Shown here one piece after another: positions 8,362 through 16,140 of a stretch of DNA of 64,000 nt. Positions within the stretch are counted from its first letter, which is position 1; every line of letters begins with the position of its first letter. The position numbers and the translations under genes are program-made. The notes under the pieces are model-generated. The model did not search any database. It saw only the letters and a program-made list of their open reading frames with translations, and was not told the DNA's origin. This DNA is from Cellulomonas sp. KH9 (lineage in GTDB: Bacteria; Actinomycetota; Actinomycetes; Actinomycetales; Cellulomonadaceae). The stretch is taken from the NCBI RefSeq assembly GCF_900114185.1, contig NZ_FOSE01000002.1, positions 311,909 to 375,908 on the forward strand, in the 5' to 3' direction.

Positions 8362-9869
8362 GACGTCTCCCCCGTCGCCGTCGTCGCCACGGGCGGGAGC
8401 GGCAGCGTGATGACGCCGGCAGCGGCGGCCGCCGCGGTGGCGTCGCGCAGACTGCCGCGCGTGACGCCGCGGTGGTGGCGGATCGCCACGGCGGCGAGCA
8501 CGATGCCCAGGCTGCTCAGCACGGCCATCACCCAGGACGCCGCGGCGAGCCCACCGGCGAGGGCGTCCGCCGCGGACGCACCCGCCGCCTGACGCGTGGC
8601 GTCGACCGAGGAGTACACCGTCGCGGCCAGGGCGGTCGCGACGGCCGCGCCGACGTACCTGGCCATGTTGGAGATGCCGGACGCCTCACCGACCTGCTCC
8701 TCGGGGACCGCCGCGGTCGCCGCCGACGACGCGGGTCCGTTGGACAGGCCCATCCCGACCGCGATCGCGACGAGCGGCAGCAGGAACGCCGTGTAGTGCC
8801 ACGACGGCTGCGTCAGACCGACCACGACGAACCCGGCAGTCGTGATGACGAAGCCCGCGCCGATGACCGGCCGGCCGCCGAACCGTGTGGCGAGCCGTGG
8901 CACGAGCGGGGCGACGACGACCAGGCCGACCGTGGCGGGCAGAGTGGCCAGCCCCGCCTCGAGCGGGCTGAAGCCCAGCGCCACGGGGTCCTGGAAGTAC
9001 AGACTGAGCAGGTACATCAGCCCGTTGATCGTGCCGGCGCCGATGAGGATCGCGAGCGTCGAGCCGACCAGGACGCGGTTGCGCAGCACCGCGAGGTGCA
9101 CCAGCGGGACGGCGACCCGCTGCTCGACGACCACGAAGAGGTAGCCCGCGACGACGGAGACCGCGAGGCAGCCGATCGTGGGCGCCGACAGCCAGCCCCA
9201 GTCGCCGCTCTTGGTGACGCCCAGGATCAGCGGCGCCAGCGTGAGCGCGACCAGGACGGTGCCCAGGTAGTCGATGGAGCGGGGGCGGGCCGGGTCCCTC
9301 GACTCGGCGACGGTGGCGCGCGTGATCCCCATGCACACCAGGCCCACGACCGCGTCGATCCAGAACAGGCCCTGCCACCCGGCGACGTCGACCAGCAGGC
9401 CCCCGACCAGCGGGCCCGCGGCCGCACCGACCGCCGCGGCGGCGCCCCACAGCGACACCCAGCGCAGCTGCGTCTCGCCGTCGGCGGCCACGGAGAGCAG
9501 GCTCAGCCCGCACGCGAGGATCGTCGCACCCGCGGCACCCTGGACCAGGCGCCCGGCGATCACGCCCGCGCCCTGGTCGGACAGGGCGATCAGCACGCAC
9601 GACACGACGAACAGCGCGAGGCCGAGCTGGAAGATGCGACGCCGCCCGAACACGTCCCCCAGGGAGCCCGACGTGATGATGACGGCGGCCCCCACGAGCG
9701 AGTAGCCGGTCACCGCCCACTGCAGGGTCTCGACCGGTGTGCCGGTGTCCGTGCTGATGGCCGGGAGCAGGATGCTCACGGCCGAGGTGTTGGCGTTCAC
9801 CACGAGCGTGGACAGGCACGTGGCGACCAGGACGCCCGTCGCCCGGGTCGTGCGCGGTGCGTCCGTCAT
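8358..9869 (-). CDS. MFS transporter, DHA2/EmrB-QacA type (14 TM)
   Basis: A 503-residue transporter starting at ATG 9869, with GGAGG seven bases upstream. The first segment carries STLVVNANTSAVSILLPAIS, the QacA/EmrB TM1 motif, followed by QWAVTGYSLVGAA and GSLGDVFGRRRIF (the MFS motif A, D-x-x-G-R-R). TM5 contains AGPLVGGLLVD, a motif C-like antiporter segment. About 14 helices fit proton-driven drug or metabolite exporters. It is the first gene of the minus-strand cluster, so its promoter lies in 9870-10060 beside a terminator. The substrate is unknown. Given its partners, peptides or amino acid derivatives are possible. Confidence 0.86.
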   Translation of the reverse strand: MTDAPRTTRATGVLVATCLSTLVVNANTSAVSILLPAISTDTGTPVETLQWAVTGYSLVGAAVIITSGSLGDVFGRRRIFQLGLALFVVSCVLIALSDQGAGVIAGRLVQGAAGATILACGLSLLSVAADGETQLRWVSLWGAAAAVGAAAGPLVGGLLVDVAGWQGLFWIDAVVGLVCMGITRATVAESRDPARPRSIDYLGTVLVALTLAPLILGVTKSGDWGWLSAPTIGCLAVSVVAGYLFVVVEQRVAVPLVHLAVLRNRVLVGSTLAILIGAGTINGLMYLLSLYFQDPVALGFSPLEAGLATLPATVGLVVVAPLVPRLATRFGGRPVIGAGFVITTAGFVVVGLTQPSWHYTAFLLPLVAIAVGMGLSNGPASSAATAAVPEEQVGEASGISNMARYVGAAVATALAATVYSSVDATRQAAGASAADALAGGLAAASWVMAVLSSLGIVLAAVAIRHHRGVTRGSLRDATAAAAAAGVITLPLPPVATTATGETS

Positions 9870-9994
9870 GCGCGGCCTCCCCGTGCGGTCGTCGACGACG
9901 CCGGGGGCGCCGCGTGCGCGGACCCCGACCGGGGTCCGGGTGAGCGTGGTCGTGCGGGTCTCGCGCCCCCGGTGCCGGCGCGGGCGCCCCGCTG

Positions 9995-10024
9995 CCGCGA
10001 CCGCCGGGTGGTCGGCGGTCGCGG
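9995..10024 (-). terminator. Terminator hairpin downstream of the SHOCT gene cluster
   Basis: Perfect 11-base arms CCGCGACCGCC and GGCGGTCGCGG around an eight-base loop, about 40 bases past the stop of the SHOCT/PLDc-N gene at 10061. It separates that gene cluster from the MFS operon promoter. No U-run is present, as is usual in high-GC actinobacteria. Confidence 0.6.
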
Positions 10025-10032
10025 CGACGTGG

Positions 10033-10074
10033 TCACGACGGATCGGTCACGACAGGTCCGTCACGACAGGGCGG
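10033..10074. repeat. Three 14-bp direct repeats spanning a stop codon
   Basis: Three consecutive near-identical 14-base units (10033-10046, 10047-10060, 10061-10074), each starting TCACGAC. The rightmost unit contains the last codons and the TGA of the SHOCT protein. The other two lie just downstream, so the stop codon context is triplicated. Confidence 0.7.
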
Positions 10075-10483
10075 CGGTCGTGGTCCCGGACAGCGCAGCC
10101 GTCTTCATCGACTGGAACTCGTCCGCGGAGATCGCCCCCGAGTCGAGGAGCGCCTTGGCCTGGGCGACCTGCTCCACCGGGGTCGCGGCCCGGGCGGCGG
10201 GTGCGGTCGTGGCGACCTCCCGGATGTAGGTCTCCTGGCTCTCCCGCGTGGTCCGCGCGCGCTCGGCGGTGCGTTCGGCCATGGAGGAGCCGTTCGCGAT
10301 CAGGTAGATCAGCAGCGTCAGGACGGGCAGGAAGATCAGCAGGATCGTCCACAGCGCCTTCACGAACCCGCCGGTGCTCCGGTCGCGGTACACGTCGGAG
10401 ATGACCCAGAACAGCGCCATGAGGTAGGCGACGAACAGGTAGGTGACGGCGATGAACCACAGAAAGTCCCAGAAGGACGACAT
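10061..10483 (-). CDS. SHOCT-domain membrane protein with phospholipase-D N-terminal-like helices
   Basis: A 140-residue protein from ATG 10483, with GGAGGAAGGAAG upstream. Two N-terminal helices (about 6-30 and 43-65) flank VISDVYRDRSTGGFVKALW, a cardiolipin-synthase N-terminal-type layout. They are followed by a charged linker (MAERTAERARTTRE) and a C-terminal SHOCT domain: QVAQAKALLDSGAISADEFQ. SHOCT domains are short helical modules thought to help oligomerisation. A clear paralogue lies at 29937-30332. The gene follows another SHOCT gene and the DUF6325 gene on the same strand. Its function is unknown; a membrane stress role is inferred from neighbours. Confidence 0.8.
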   Translation of the reverse strand: MSSFWDFLWFIAVTYLFVAYLMALFWVISDVYRDRSTGGFVKALWTILLIFLPVLTLLIYLIANGSSMAERTAERARTTRESQETYIREVATTAPAARAATPVEQVAQAKALLDSGAISADEFQSMKTAALSGTTTAALS

Positions 10484-10542
10484 GGCGCTTCCTTCCTCCG
10501 GTGTGCGGTGCAGCGGGGCGGGTGGCAACGGTGCCGGGCGGT

Positions 10543-10833
10543 TCACTGGTCGAGGATGCGGCTCTTCTCGGTCGCGAACTCCGCCTCGCTGAGGACGCCC
10601 TGGTCCCGGAGCGCGGCGAGCTGCTGGAGCTGCTCGATCTTCGTGGTCATGCCCACCGGCTCCGGCGCTGCGGGCGGTGGCGGGGCGTCGACGGGCTGCG
10701 GGTAGGCCTGCGGAGGCGGTGCCTCCTGCGCGGCCCACCGCCCGGCCTGCCGCCGGGACACGCGGTTCGACACCGCCGTGGCGGTCCCGGCGATGACCGC
10801 CGTCCGGGCGACTCCTCGGATCAGTCCTGGCAT
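10543..10833 (-). CDS. Small SHOCT-domain protein
   Basis: A 96-residue protein starting at ATG 10833 (MPGLIRGVARTAV), seven bases after GAGAGG. The N-terminus is Gly/Ala-rich and weakly hydrophobic (GVARTAVIAGTATAVSNRV), a Pro-rich linker follows (PPPQAYPQPVDAPPPP), and a C-terminal SHOCT module ends IEQLQQLAALRDQGVLSEAE. An upstream in-frame ATG would add 13 residues but lacks a ribosome binding site. Proteins of this layout are frequent in actinobacteria and have no assigned function. It lies about 60 bases from both flanking genes, so a small operon 10061-11332 is likely. Confidence 0.75.
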   Translation of the reverse strand: MPGLIRGVARTAVIAGTATAVSNRVSRRQAGRWAAQEAPPPQAYPQPVDAPPPPAAPEPVGMTTKIEQLQQLAALRDQGVLSEAEFATEKSRILDQ

Positions 10834-10891
10834 CGGGGACACCTCTCCTCTGTCTCGTGGTCGTGACGGCACGCCTGGTGCGGGGCTCTGG

Positions 10892-11332
10892 TCACCCGGC
10901 CGCCGCCTCCTCGGCGGCGAGCAGCGCCTGGACGGGGATCCGCCCGTTCGCGACGAGCTGGGCCCCTCCCCGGCGCAGGGCCGCGGCGAAGGGTGCCGCC
11001 CACCTGTTCTCGTAGACGAGGACGCCGCCCGCGCTGCCCGGCTCCAGGACGGCGCCGGCCTCCTCGATGTCGTCCTGGCCCAGGAGCCCGGAGCTCGCCC
11101 CCTCGAAGACCGACAGGTCGAGCTCGCCGTCGGCGTCCAGGTCGGCGATGAGGGCGCCGTTCACGGAGCCGTCGAGCTCCTTCTTGACGAAGAGCAGGTC
11201 GAGGACGCGGATGATCCCGCGGTCCACGAGGTCGACCAGCATCGGCAGACCCTCCCCGGTCATCCGGCTGCCGGGGAACTCGACCACCATGTAGTCGATC
11301 GGCCCCACGTCGTCCAGGTCCTCGATCGTCAC
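10892..11332 (-). CDS. DUF6325 family protein
   Basis: A 146-residue soluble protein. It shows GPIDYMVVEFPGSRMTGE at the N-terminus, RGIIRVLDLLFVKKELDG, and then EPGSAGGVLVYENRWAAPFA with an Ala-rich end. This is the pattern of DUF6325 proteins (related to DUF1269), often found with SHOCT genes in actinobacterial stress loci. I chose GTG 11332 because GAGGTG lies six bases before it. GTG 11341 would add three residues, with no Shine-Dalgarno sequence. The gene heads a minus-strand group with the two SHOCT genes. A half-site CGGGTGAG (11411-11418) lies upstream. No biochemical role is known. Confidence 0.78.
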   Translation of the reverse strand: MTIEDLDDVGPIDYMVVEFPGSRMTGEGLPMLVDLVDRGIIRVLDLLFVKKELDGSVNGALIADLDADGELDLSVFEGASSGLLGQDDIEEAGAVLEPGSAGGVLVYENRWAAPFAAALRRGGAQLVANGRIPVQALLAAEEAAAG

Positions 11333-11605
11333 AGCGCTCACCTCGTCGCACTCGTCCGGTAGTGGCGGGACCACGTTCGGCGAGCGCGTGCTCCGCGGGA
11401 TCGTCCGATACGGGTGAGACCTCCGCGTCGCGCGCTGCGACGCCGGCCGCCGGCCCACGCGGTGACGTGGCGGGGTGCCGCGGCGGGCCGCCCGTCCCGC
11501 GGCAGGGCCCCCGGTCTGGTCCGGGCTGCGCGAGGACACCGCGAGGTCGGTGCGCGCACGATCCAGGTGACCCCGCACCCGGGCAGCGACCGAGAGGAAC
11601 CGGCC

Positions 11606-12031
11606 ATGAGCGAGCAGACCAGATCACGCGAGGCAGCGCCCGCGACACCGAACGCCTTCGCGAGGGGCACCACGGTGCTCGCCGCGGTGCTCATGATCGT
11701 GGTGGGGAGCTTCAACGTCATCCAGGGCCTCGTCGCGGTCTTCCAGGACGACTTCTACGTCGCGACGCCGAACTACCTCCTGCAGCTGGACGTCGGCACG
11801 TGGGGGTGGGTCCATCTGCTGGTGGGCCTGCTGGTCGTGCTCGCGGGGTTCGCGGTGCTCTCCGGACGGGTCTGGGCGAGGGCCGTCGGCGTCGCGCTGG
11901 CGGTCGTCAGCGCGGTGGCCAACTTCGCCTTCATCCCGTACTACCCGTTCTGGAGCCTGACGATCATCGCCGTGGACATCGTCGTGATCTGGGCCCTGAC
12001 GGCGCACGGCCGTGACATCACCATGCCCTGA
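11606..12031 (+). CDS. DUF7144-like four-helix membrane protein
   Basis: A 141-residue protein starting at ATG 11606 after GAGAGGAACC. A polar tail of about 18 residues is followed by four hydrophobic helices. The first contains VGSFNVIQGLVAVFQDDFYV, and the second-third boundary is DVGTWGWVHLLVGLLVVLAG. The last helices are separated by NFAFIPYYPFWSL. This FNVIQG...TWGWVHL layout is typical of a widespread actinobacterial membrane family (DUF7144) of unknown function. It is monocistronic and ends at a strong bidirectional terminator. Confidence 0.78.
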   Translation: MSEQTRSREAAPATPNAFARGTTVLAAVLMIVVGSFNVIQGLVAVFQDDFYVATPNYLLQLDVGTWGWVHLLVGLLVVLAGFAVLSGRVWARAVGVALAVVSAVANFAFIPYYPFWSLTIIAVDIVVIWALTAHGRDITMP

Positions 12032-12084
12032 CACCACCTGGCCCTTGGCCCCACCGTGCGCTCACCACGGCACGCGACCACCAC

Positions 12085-12114
12085 GACCGGTCACCGGGCT
12101 CCCGGTGACCGGTC
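12085..12114. terminator. Bidirectional terminator hairpin
   Basis: Perfect 14-base arms, GACCGGTCACCGGG (12085-12098) and CCCGGTGACCGGTC (12101-12114), around CT. It lies between the convergent DUF7144-like and DUF6069-like genes. Confidence 0.75.
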
Positions 12115-12151
12115 CGCGTGCGGGTGGGCGGGTCCGCGGACACCCTCGGGC

Positions 12152-12622
12152 TCAGGCGACGGCCGACCGCGCCCGGGCGCGCTCGACGAGCCGGCCCTGG
12201 GCGCCCAGGAGCGAGCCGATGGCGATGACGACCAACCCGGAGACCACGGCCGTCGCCACCTGGGCGGCCACCGGCGCGTCGAACGCGAACGGCACCGCGA
12301 CGAGGACGACACCGACGAGCGCGACGATCCACCGGAAGTACGCGACGGGCCGCGGCACGGCCGCCAGGAGCAGGTGCAGCACGGCGGTGAGCAGGACCGC
12401 CAGGCCCGCCGCGGCCACGACGTAGGTCGTGGTGGCGGACCAGCCGGTGCCGGCGACTTCCACCGACAGGACCTGCACGTCCAGGAGCGCCGCGGCGAGC
12501 GACGCGCCCGCGAGCGCGACGAGCCCTGCGACGACGGCCGTCGCGAGGCCGGCGGCCCAGAGGCGGGCGGCGTAGCCGGGAGCGGCCGCGTCGGCGTGGT
12601 CCGGGGTGCTCGGGACGGCCAT
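12152..12622 (-). CDS. DUF6069-like four-helix membrane protein
   Basis: A 156-residue protein from ATG 12622, with GGAGG five bases before. Four hydrophobic helices are evident: the first from LWAAGLATAVVAGLVALAG, the second from TYVVAAAGLAVLLTAVLHL, the third after RPVAYFRWIVALVG, and the last near AVVSGLVVIAIGSLLGAQ. The short tail is basic. The layout resembles the DUF6069 family of actinobacterial membrane proteins. The family call is tentative and no function is known. It lies 46 bases upstream of the stop-side of the G6PD-like gene, but is itself downstream of that gene's stop, so it may be co-transcribed from the GH15 operon. Confidence 0.68.
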   Translation of the reverse strand: MAVPSTPDHADAAAPGYAARLWAAGLATAVVAGLVALAGASLAAALLDVQVLSVEVAGTGWSATTTYVVAAAGLAVLLTAVLHLLLAAVPRPVAYFRWIVALVGVVLVAVPFAFDAPVAAQVATAVVSGLVVIAIGSLLGAQGRLVERARARSAVA

Positions 12623-12668
12623 GGTTCCTCCACGGGGTGGGTCGGGGGTCGGGGCGGGTGGCGGGGTG

Positions 12669-14102
12669 CTACGGCCGGGGGTCGAACCAGGTCGAGCCCT
12701 CGGGCAGCAGCCGGTCGGCCTGCGCGGGGCCCCAGGACCCCGGCGGGTAGGGGTGCACCGGCAGGCCCGCGGAGGTCACCGGGTCGACGACGCGCCACGC
12801 GGCCTCGACGGCGTCCTGACGTGCGAAGAGCCGGCGCCGGCCCTCGAGCGCGGCGCCGATGAGACGGTCGTAGGGGCGCACCACGGGGCCGGAGGTGTCC
12901 ACGGTCGAGAGCGTCTGCGTCGTGGGCTGCCAGCCGGTGCCGGGTTGCTTGCCCACCAGGCTCAGAGTGACCCCGGTCCCGGGCCAGATCCGGAACGCCC
13001 ACCGGTTGACGAGGTCGGCGGGCAGGCCGCCGACGACGTCGGCCGGCGGGCGCCGGAAGCGGAACGTGACCTCCGTGGCGGTCACGGGCAGGCACTTGCC
13101 GACGCGGATGAGGACGGGCACGCCGGCCCACCGCCACGAGTCGACCGCGAGCCGGACCGCGGCGTACGTCTCCGTCGTCGACCCGGTGGCGACGCCCTCG
13201 ACGTCGCGGTACCCCGCGTACTGCCCGAGCACCGCGTCGTCGGGCCCGACGGGACGCACCGCCTCGAGGAGGGTCGACCGCGCCGCGAGCCACGAGCGGG
13301 CGGGGTCGACGCCCGAGGGCGGGTCCGCGAGCACCGTGGCGAGCACCTCGAGCATGTGGTTCTGCAGCACGTCACGCACGGCGCCGGTGCGCTCGTAGAA
13401 GGCGGCGCGGCCGGTGACGCCGAACGTCTCGGCCATGGTGATCTGGACACTGTGGACGTGCTCGCGGTGCAGCAGGGGCTCGAGGACCGCGTTCGCGAAC
13501 CGCGCGAACAGCACGTTCTCGAGCGGTTCCAGGCCGAGCCAGTGGTCGACGCGGTAGACGTCGGTCTCGGGGAACACCGTGTGGATCGTCTCGTCGAGCA
13601 CCCGGGCGCTGCGCAGGTCGGTGCCGAACGGCTTCTCGACCATGACGCGCGACCCGGTGGCCCGGCCGACGGCGGCGATGCCCTGGACGATGCGCCCGAA
13701 CAGCGCCGGCGGCACCTCCAGGTAGTACAGGAAGCGGCGTCCTGCTCCCAGCACCTGCGAGACCGCCGCGTACGTCCGCGGGTCGTCCAGGTCGCCGTCG
13801 ACGTACCGCAGGAGGCCGAGCATCGTGCGGGCGGCGGAACCCCCGGGGTCGATCCCGGCAGCCTGCAGAGACGCGACGGCGTAGGCCCGGAACTCCTCGG
13901 TCCCCCACCCGCTGCGGGCCACCCCGACGACCGGGACCGTCAGGAGCCCGCGGTCGACCAGGGCGACCAGGGCGGGGAAGGTCTCGAGACGGGCGAGGTC
14001 CCCGGTGGCCCCGAAGACGACGAGCGCGTCGACCGGACCGGCCACGCTGCTCGGGTCGCCCGGTCGGTCGCCCGGTCGGTCGCCCGGTCGGTCCGGCGGC
14101 AT
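12669..14102 (-). CDS. Glucose-6-phosphate dehydrogenase paralogue with altered active site
   Basis: A 477-residue G6PD-fold protein. The NADP-binding GATGDLA (31-37), EKPFG (156-160), MAETFGVTGRAAFYE and QNHMLEVLA (catalytic-position His249) are kept. Two lysine motifs are not: the RKKL after the nucleotide loop in the canonical copy at 45081 is RLET here, and RIDHYLGKE is RVDHWLGLE (Lys to Leu191). Those lysines contact glucose-6-phosphate and support catalysis in studied G6PDs, so this copy may use another substrate or be catalytically weak. It starts at ATG 14102, overlapping the GH15 stop, with GGGAGAG upstream. It begins with a DRPG repeat. An alternative is ordinary but divergent G6PD. 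Confidence 0.8.
   Translation of the reverse strand: MPPDRPGDRPGDRPGDPSSVAGPVDALVVFGATGDLARLETFPALVALVDRGLLTVPVVGVARSGWGTEEFRAYAVASLQAAGIDPGGSAARTMLGLLRYVDGDLDDPRTYAAVSQVLGAGRRFLYYLEVPPALFGRIVQGIAAVGRATGSRVMVEKPFGTDLRSARVLDETIHTVFPETDVYRVDHWLGLEPLENVLFARFANAVLEPLLHREHVHSVQITMAETFGVTGRAAFYERTGAVRDVLQNHMLEVLATVLADPPSGVDPARSWLAARSTLLEAVRPVGPDDAVLGQYAGYRDVEGVATGSTTETYAAVRLAVDSWRWAGVPVLIRVGKCLPVTATEVTFRFRRPPADVVGGLPADLVNRWAFRIWPGTGVTLSLVGKQPGTGWQPTTQTLSTVDTSGPVVRPYDRLIGAALEGRRRLFARQDAVEAAWRVVDPVTSAGLPVHPYPPGSWGPAQADRLLPEGSTWFDPRP
14056..14091. repeat. Three perfect 12-bp tandem repeats in the G6PD-like gene
   Basis: Unit TCGCCCGGTCGG occurs three times head to tail. On the minus strand it encodes the repeated tetrapeptide DRPG near the N-terminus of the G6PD paralogue. 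Copy number is likely to vary between strains by slippage. Confidence 0.85.
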
Positions 14103-15958
14103 CAGAAGCTCTCCCAGGCGCGCCGGGGTGCCCTGCCGTCGAGGGTCGCGTCCAGGGTGATCGCCGCGTCGATGAGCGCGAGGTGGGTGAACGCCTGCGG
14201 GAAGTTGCCCAGCTGCTCGCCGGTGAGGCCGATCTCCTCGGAGTACAGGCCGACGTGGTTGGCGTACGTGAGCATCTTCTCGAAGACCATCCGCGCCTCG
14301 TCGGCCCGCCCGGCGCGCGCCAGCGCGTCGACGTAGTTGAACGTGCACAGCGAGAACGTGCCCTCGTCACCGGCGAGCCCGTCGGGCGACGCCGCGGGGT
14401 CGTAGCGGTAGACCAGGCTGTCGGTCACGAGCTCACCGTCCATCGCCGCGAGGGTCGAGGCCCACGCCGGGTCCCGCGGGTCGATGAACCCGACCGTCGC
14501 CATGCGCAGCAGCGAGGAGTCCAGGACCTCCGTGCGGTAGTGCTGCACGAAGGCGCCGCGCCGCGGGCTCCACCCGCGCTCCCAGACCTGGTCGTAGATC
14601 GCGTCCCGCCCCGCGGCCCACCGTCCGACGTCGGCGGGTCGGCCGTGGTCCGTCGCGAGGCGGATGCCGCGGTCCAGGGCGGCCCAGCTCATGACCCGTC
14701 CGTACGTGAAGTCCTGGCGCCCGCCGCGGGTCTCCCAGATCCCCTCGTCGGGCTGGTCCCAGTGGTCGCACAGCCAGTCGAGGATGCTGCGCAGCGCGAT
14801 CCACCCGCGGTGCCCGATGGGCAGCCCGTGCCGGTCGGCGAAGTAGACGCTGCACAGCGCCTCCCCGTAGATGTCCATCTGCAGCTGGTCCATCGCCGCG
14901 TTGCCGATCCGGACGGGGCTCGACCCGCGGTAGCCCTCCCAGTGGGTGAGGGACTCCTCGGTGAGGTCGGACGACCCGTCGACGCGGTACATGATGTTGA
15001 GCGGCCCGCCCGGGCCACCGGTCGTCTCCTCGATGCGGTCGCGCAGCCACGCACCGAAGTCGGCGGCCTCGTCCACGAACCCCATGCCGAGCAGCGAGTA
15101 GATCGAGAACGAGGCGTCGCGGACCCAGGTGTAGCGGTAGTCCCAGTTCCGCTCGCCGCCGACCTGCTCCGGCAGTCCCGCGGTCGGTGCGGCGACGAGT
15201 GCGCCCGACGGTGCGTATGTCATGAGCTTGAGCGCGATCGCGGAGCGCTGGAGCGCCTCGCGCCAGCGGCCGGTGTACGTCGACCGCGCGAGCCACTGCC
15301 GCCAGAAGCCGGCGGTCCCGTCGACCAGCTCACGCAGCTCCTGGGCGCGCATCGCGCGCGGGGGGCCGTCGCCCGAGGACTCCAGCACGAGGCCGGCACG
15401 CTCCCCCGCCGCGAGCTCGTACACCGCGCGGACGTCACCGTCCTCGTCGAGCTGGAGCCGCTCGCGCGTGCGGTCGTCGTCCGTCCAGGCCGTGTGCAGC
15501 GTGAGAGTCAGGTCCGCGCTCTCGAAGACCGCACCGTGCTCCGTCACGTGGGTGGTGTGGGGCTGCCGCCCGTAGTCGAACCGCGGTGCGACGTGCGCCT
15601 CGAAGCGCACGCGCCCGCGCACGCAGCGCATGACGCGGACGAGCCGGTGCCGGTCGGTGGCGGTGCGGCCCGTGGGCGGCATGAAGTCGACGACCTCGCC
15701 GACGCCGGCCTGGGTGAGGAAGCGGGTGATGAGGACGGCGGTGTCCGGCAGGTAGAGCTGGGTGACGACGTGGTCGTCGCCCGGGGGTCGGACGCGGAAG
15801 TGGCCGCCGCGCTCGGCGTCGAGGAGGGCGCCGAAGATGCTGGGCGAGTCGAAACGGGGGCAGCAGTACCAGTCGACCGAGCCGTCGGTGGAGACCAGCG
15901 CGGCCGTCTGCAGGTCCCCGATCAGCCCGTGGTCCGCGATCTGCGGGTACGTCGCCAT
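14102..15958 (-). CDS. Glycoside hydrolase family 15 protein (trehalase/glucoamylase-like)
   Basis: A 618-residue enzyme starting at ATG 15958, with GAGGAGG upstream. The N-terminal beta domain begins IADHGLIGDLQTAALVSTDG and SVDWYCCPRFDSPSIFG. The (alpha/alpha)6 barrel begins near residue 240 and carries [18 protein letters not shown], the GH15 signature with the general-acid region, then HWEGYRGSSPVRIGNAA and later GDEGTFSLCTFNYVDALA. Actinobacterial members include mycobacterial-type trehalases as well as glucoamylases, so the substrate is uncertain. No signal peptide is seen, so it is cytoplasmic. Stop-start overlap with the G6PD-like gene implies coupled translation and a shared pathway from a glucoside to an oxidised sugar. 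Confidence 0.86.
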   Translation of the reverse strand: MATYPQIADHGLIGDLQTAALVSTDGSVDWYCCPRFDSPSIFGALLDAERGGHFRVRPPGDDHVVTQLYLPDTAVLITRFLTQAGVGEVVDFMPPTGRTATDRHRLVRVMRCVRGRVRFEAHVAPRFDYGRQPHTTHVTEHGAVFESADLTLTLHTAWTDDDRTRERLQLDEDGDVRAVYELAAGERAGLVLESSGDGPPRAMRAQELRELVDGTAGFWRQWLARSTYTGRWREALQRSAIALKLMTYAPSGALVAAPTAGLPEQVGGERNWDYRYTWVRDASFSIYSLLGMGFVDEAADFGAWLRDRIEETTGGPGGPLNIMYRVDGSSDLTEESLTHWEGYRGSSPVRIGNAAMDQLQMDIYGEALCSVYFADRHGLPIGHRGWIALRSILDWLCDHWDQPDEGIWETRGGRQDFTYGRVMSWAALDRGIRLATDHGRPADVGRWAAGRDAIYDQVWERGWSPRRGAFVQHYRTEVLDSSLLRMATVGFIDPRDPAWASTLAAMDGELVTDSLVYRYDPAASPDGLAGDEGTFSLCTFNYVDALARAGRADEARMVFEKMLTYANHVGLYSEEIGLTGEQLGNFPQAFTHLALIDAAITLDATLDGRAPRRAWESF

Positions 15959-16119
15959 GGTGCGCCTCCTCGCCTGCCGGCGCGGTCCCGCACCGTAGGT
16001 GGTCCACCCTCCTGGTGGCCTCGGGCGCCCGCGTCCTCCACCGTGGGTGAGGTGGTCCGGTCGCCACCGGGAGCACAGTCGTGCGTCGGGCAGGTGCCGA
16101 CCGGACGCGGGGAGCGACG

Positions 16120-16140
16120 ATGCACTGGACGCGGCCATGA
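16120..16140 (+). CDS. Possible six-codon leader ORF overlapping the channel start
   Basis: ATG at 16120 follows GGGGAG with good spacing and encodes M-H-W-T-R-P before TGA at 16138-16140. That stop overlaps the ATG of the channel gene (16137) in an ATGA. The best ribosome binding site in the region fits this short frame, not the channel start, so it may couple translation. It may equally be chance. Confidence 0.3.
   Translation: MHWTRP

Noticed and set aside
14056-14091. Tandem 12-bp repeats as part of a CRISPR array
   Set aside because: Units are directly adjacent without spacers and encode a DRPG peptide repeat in frame.
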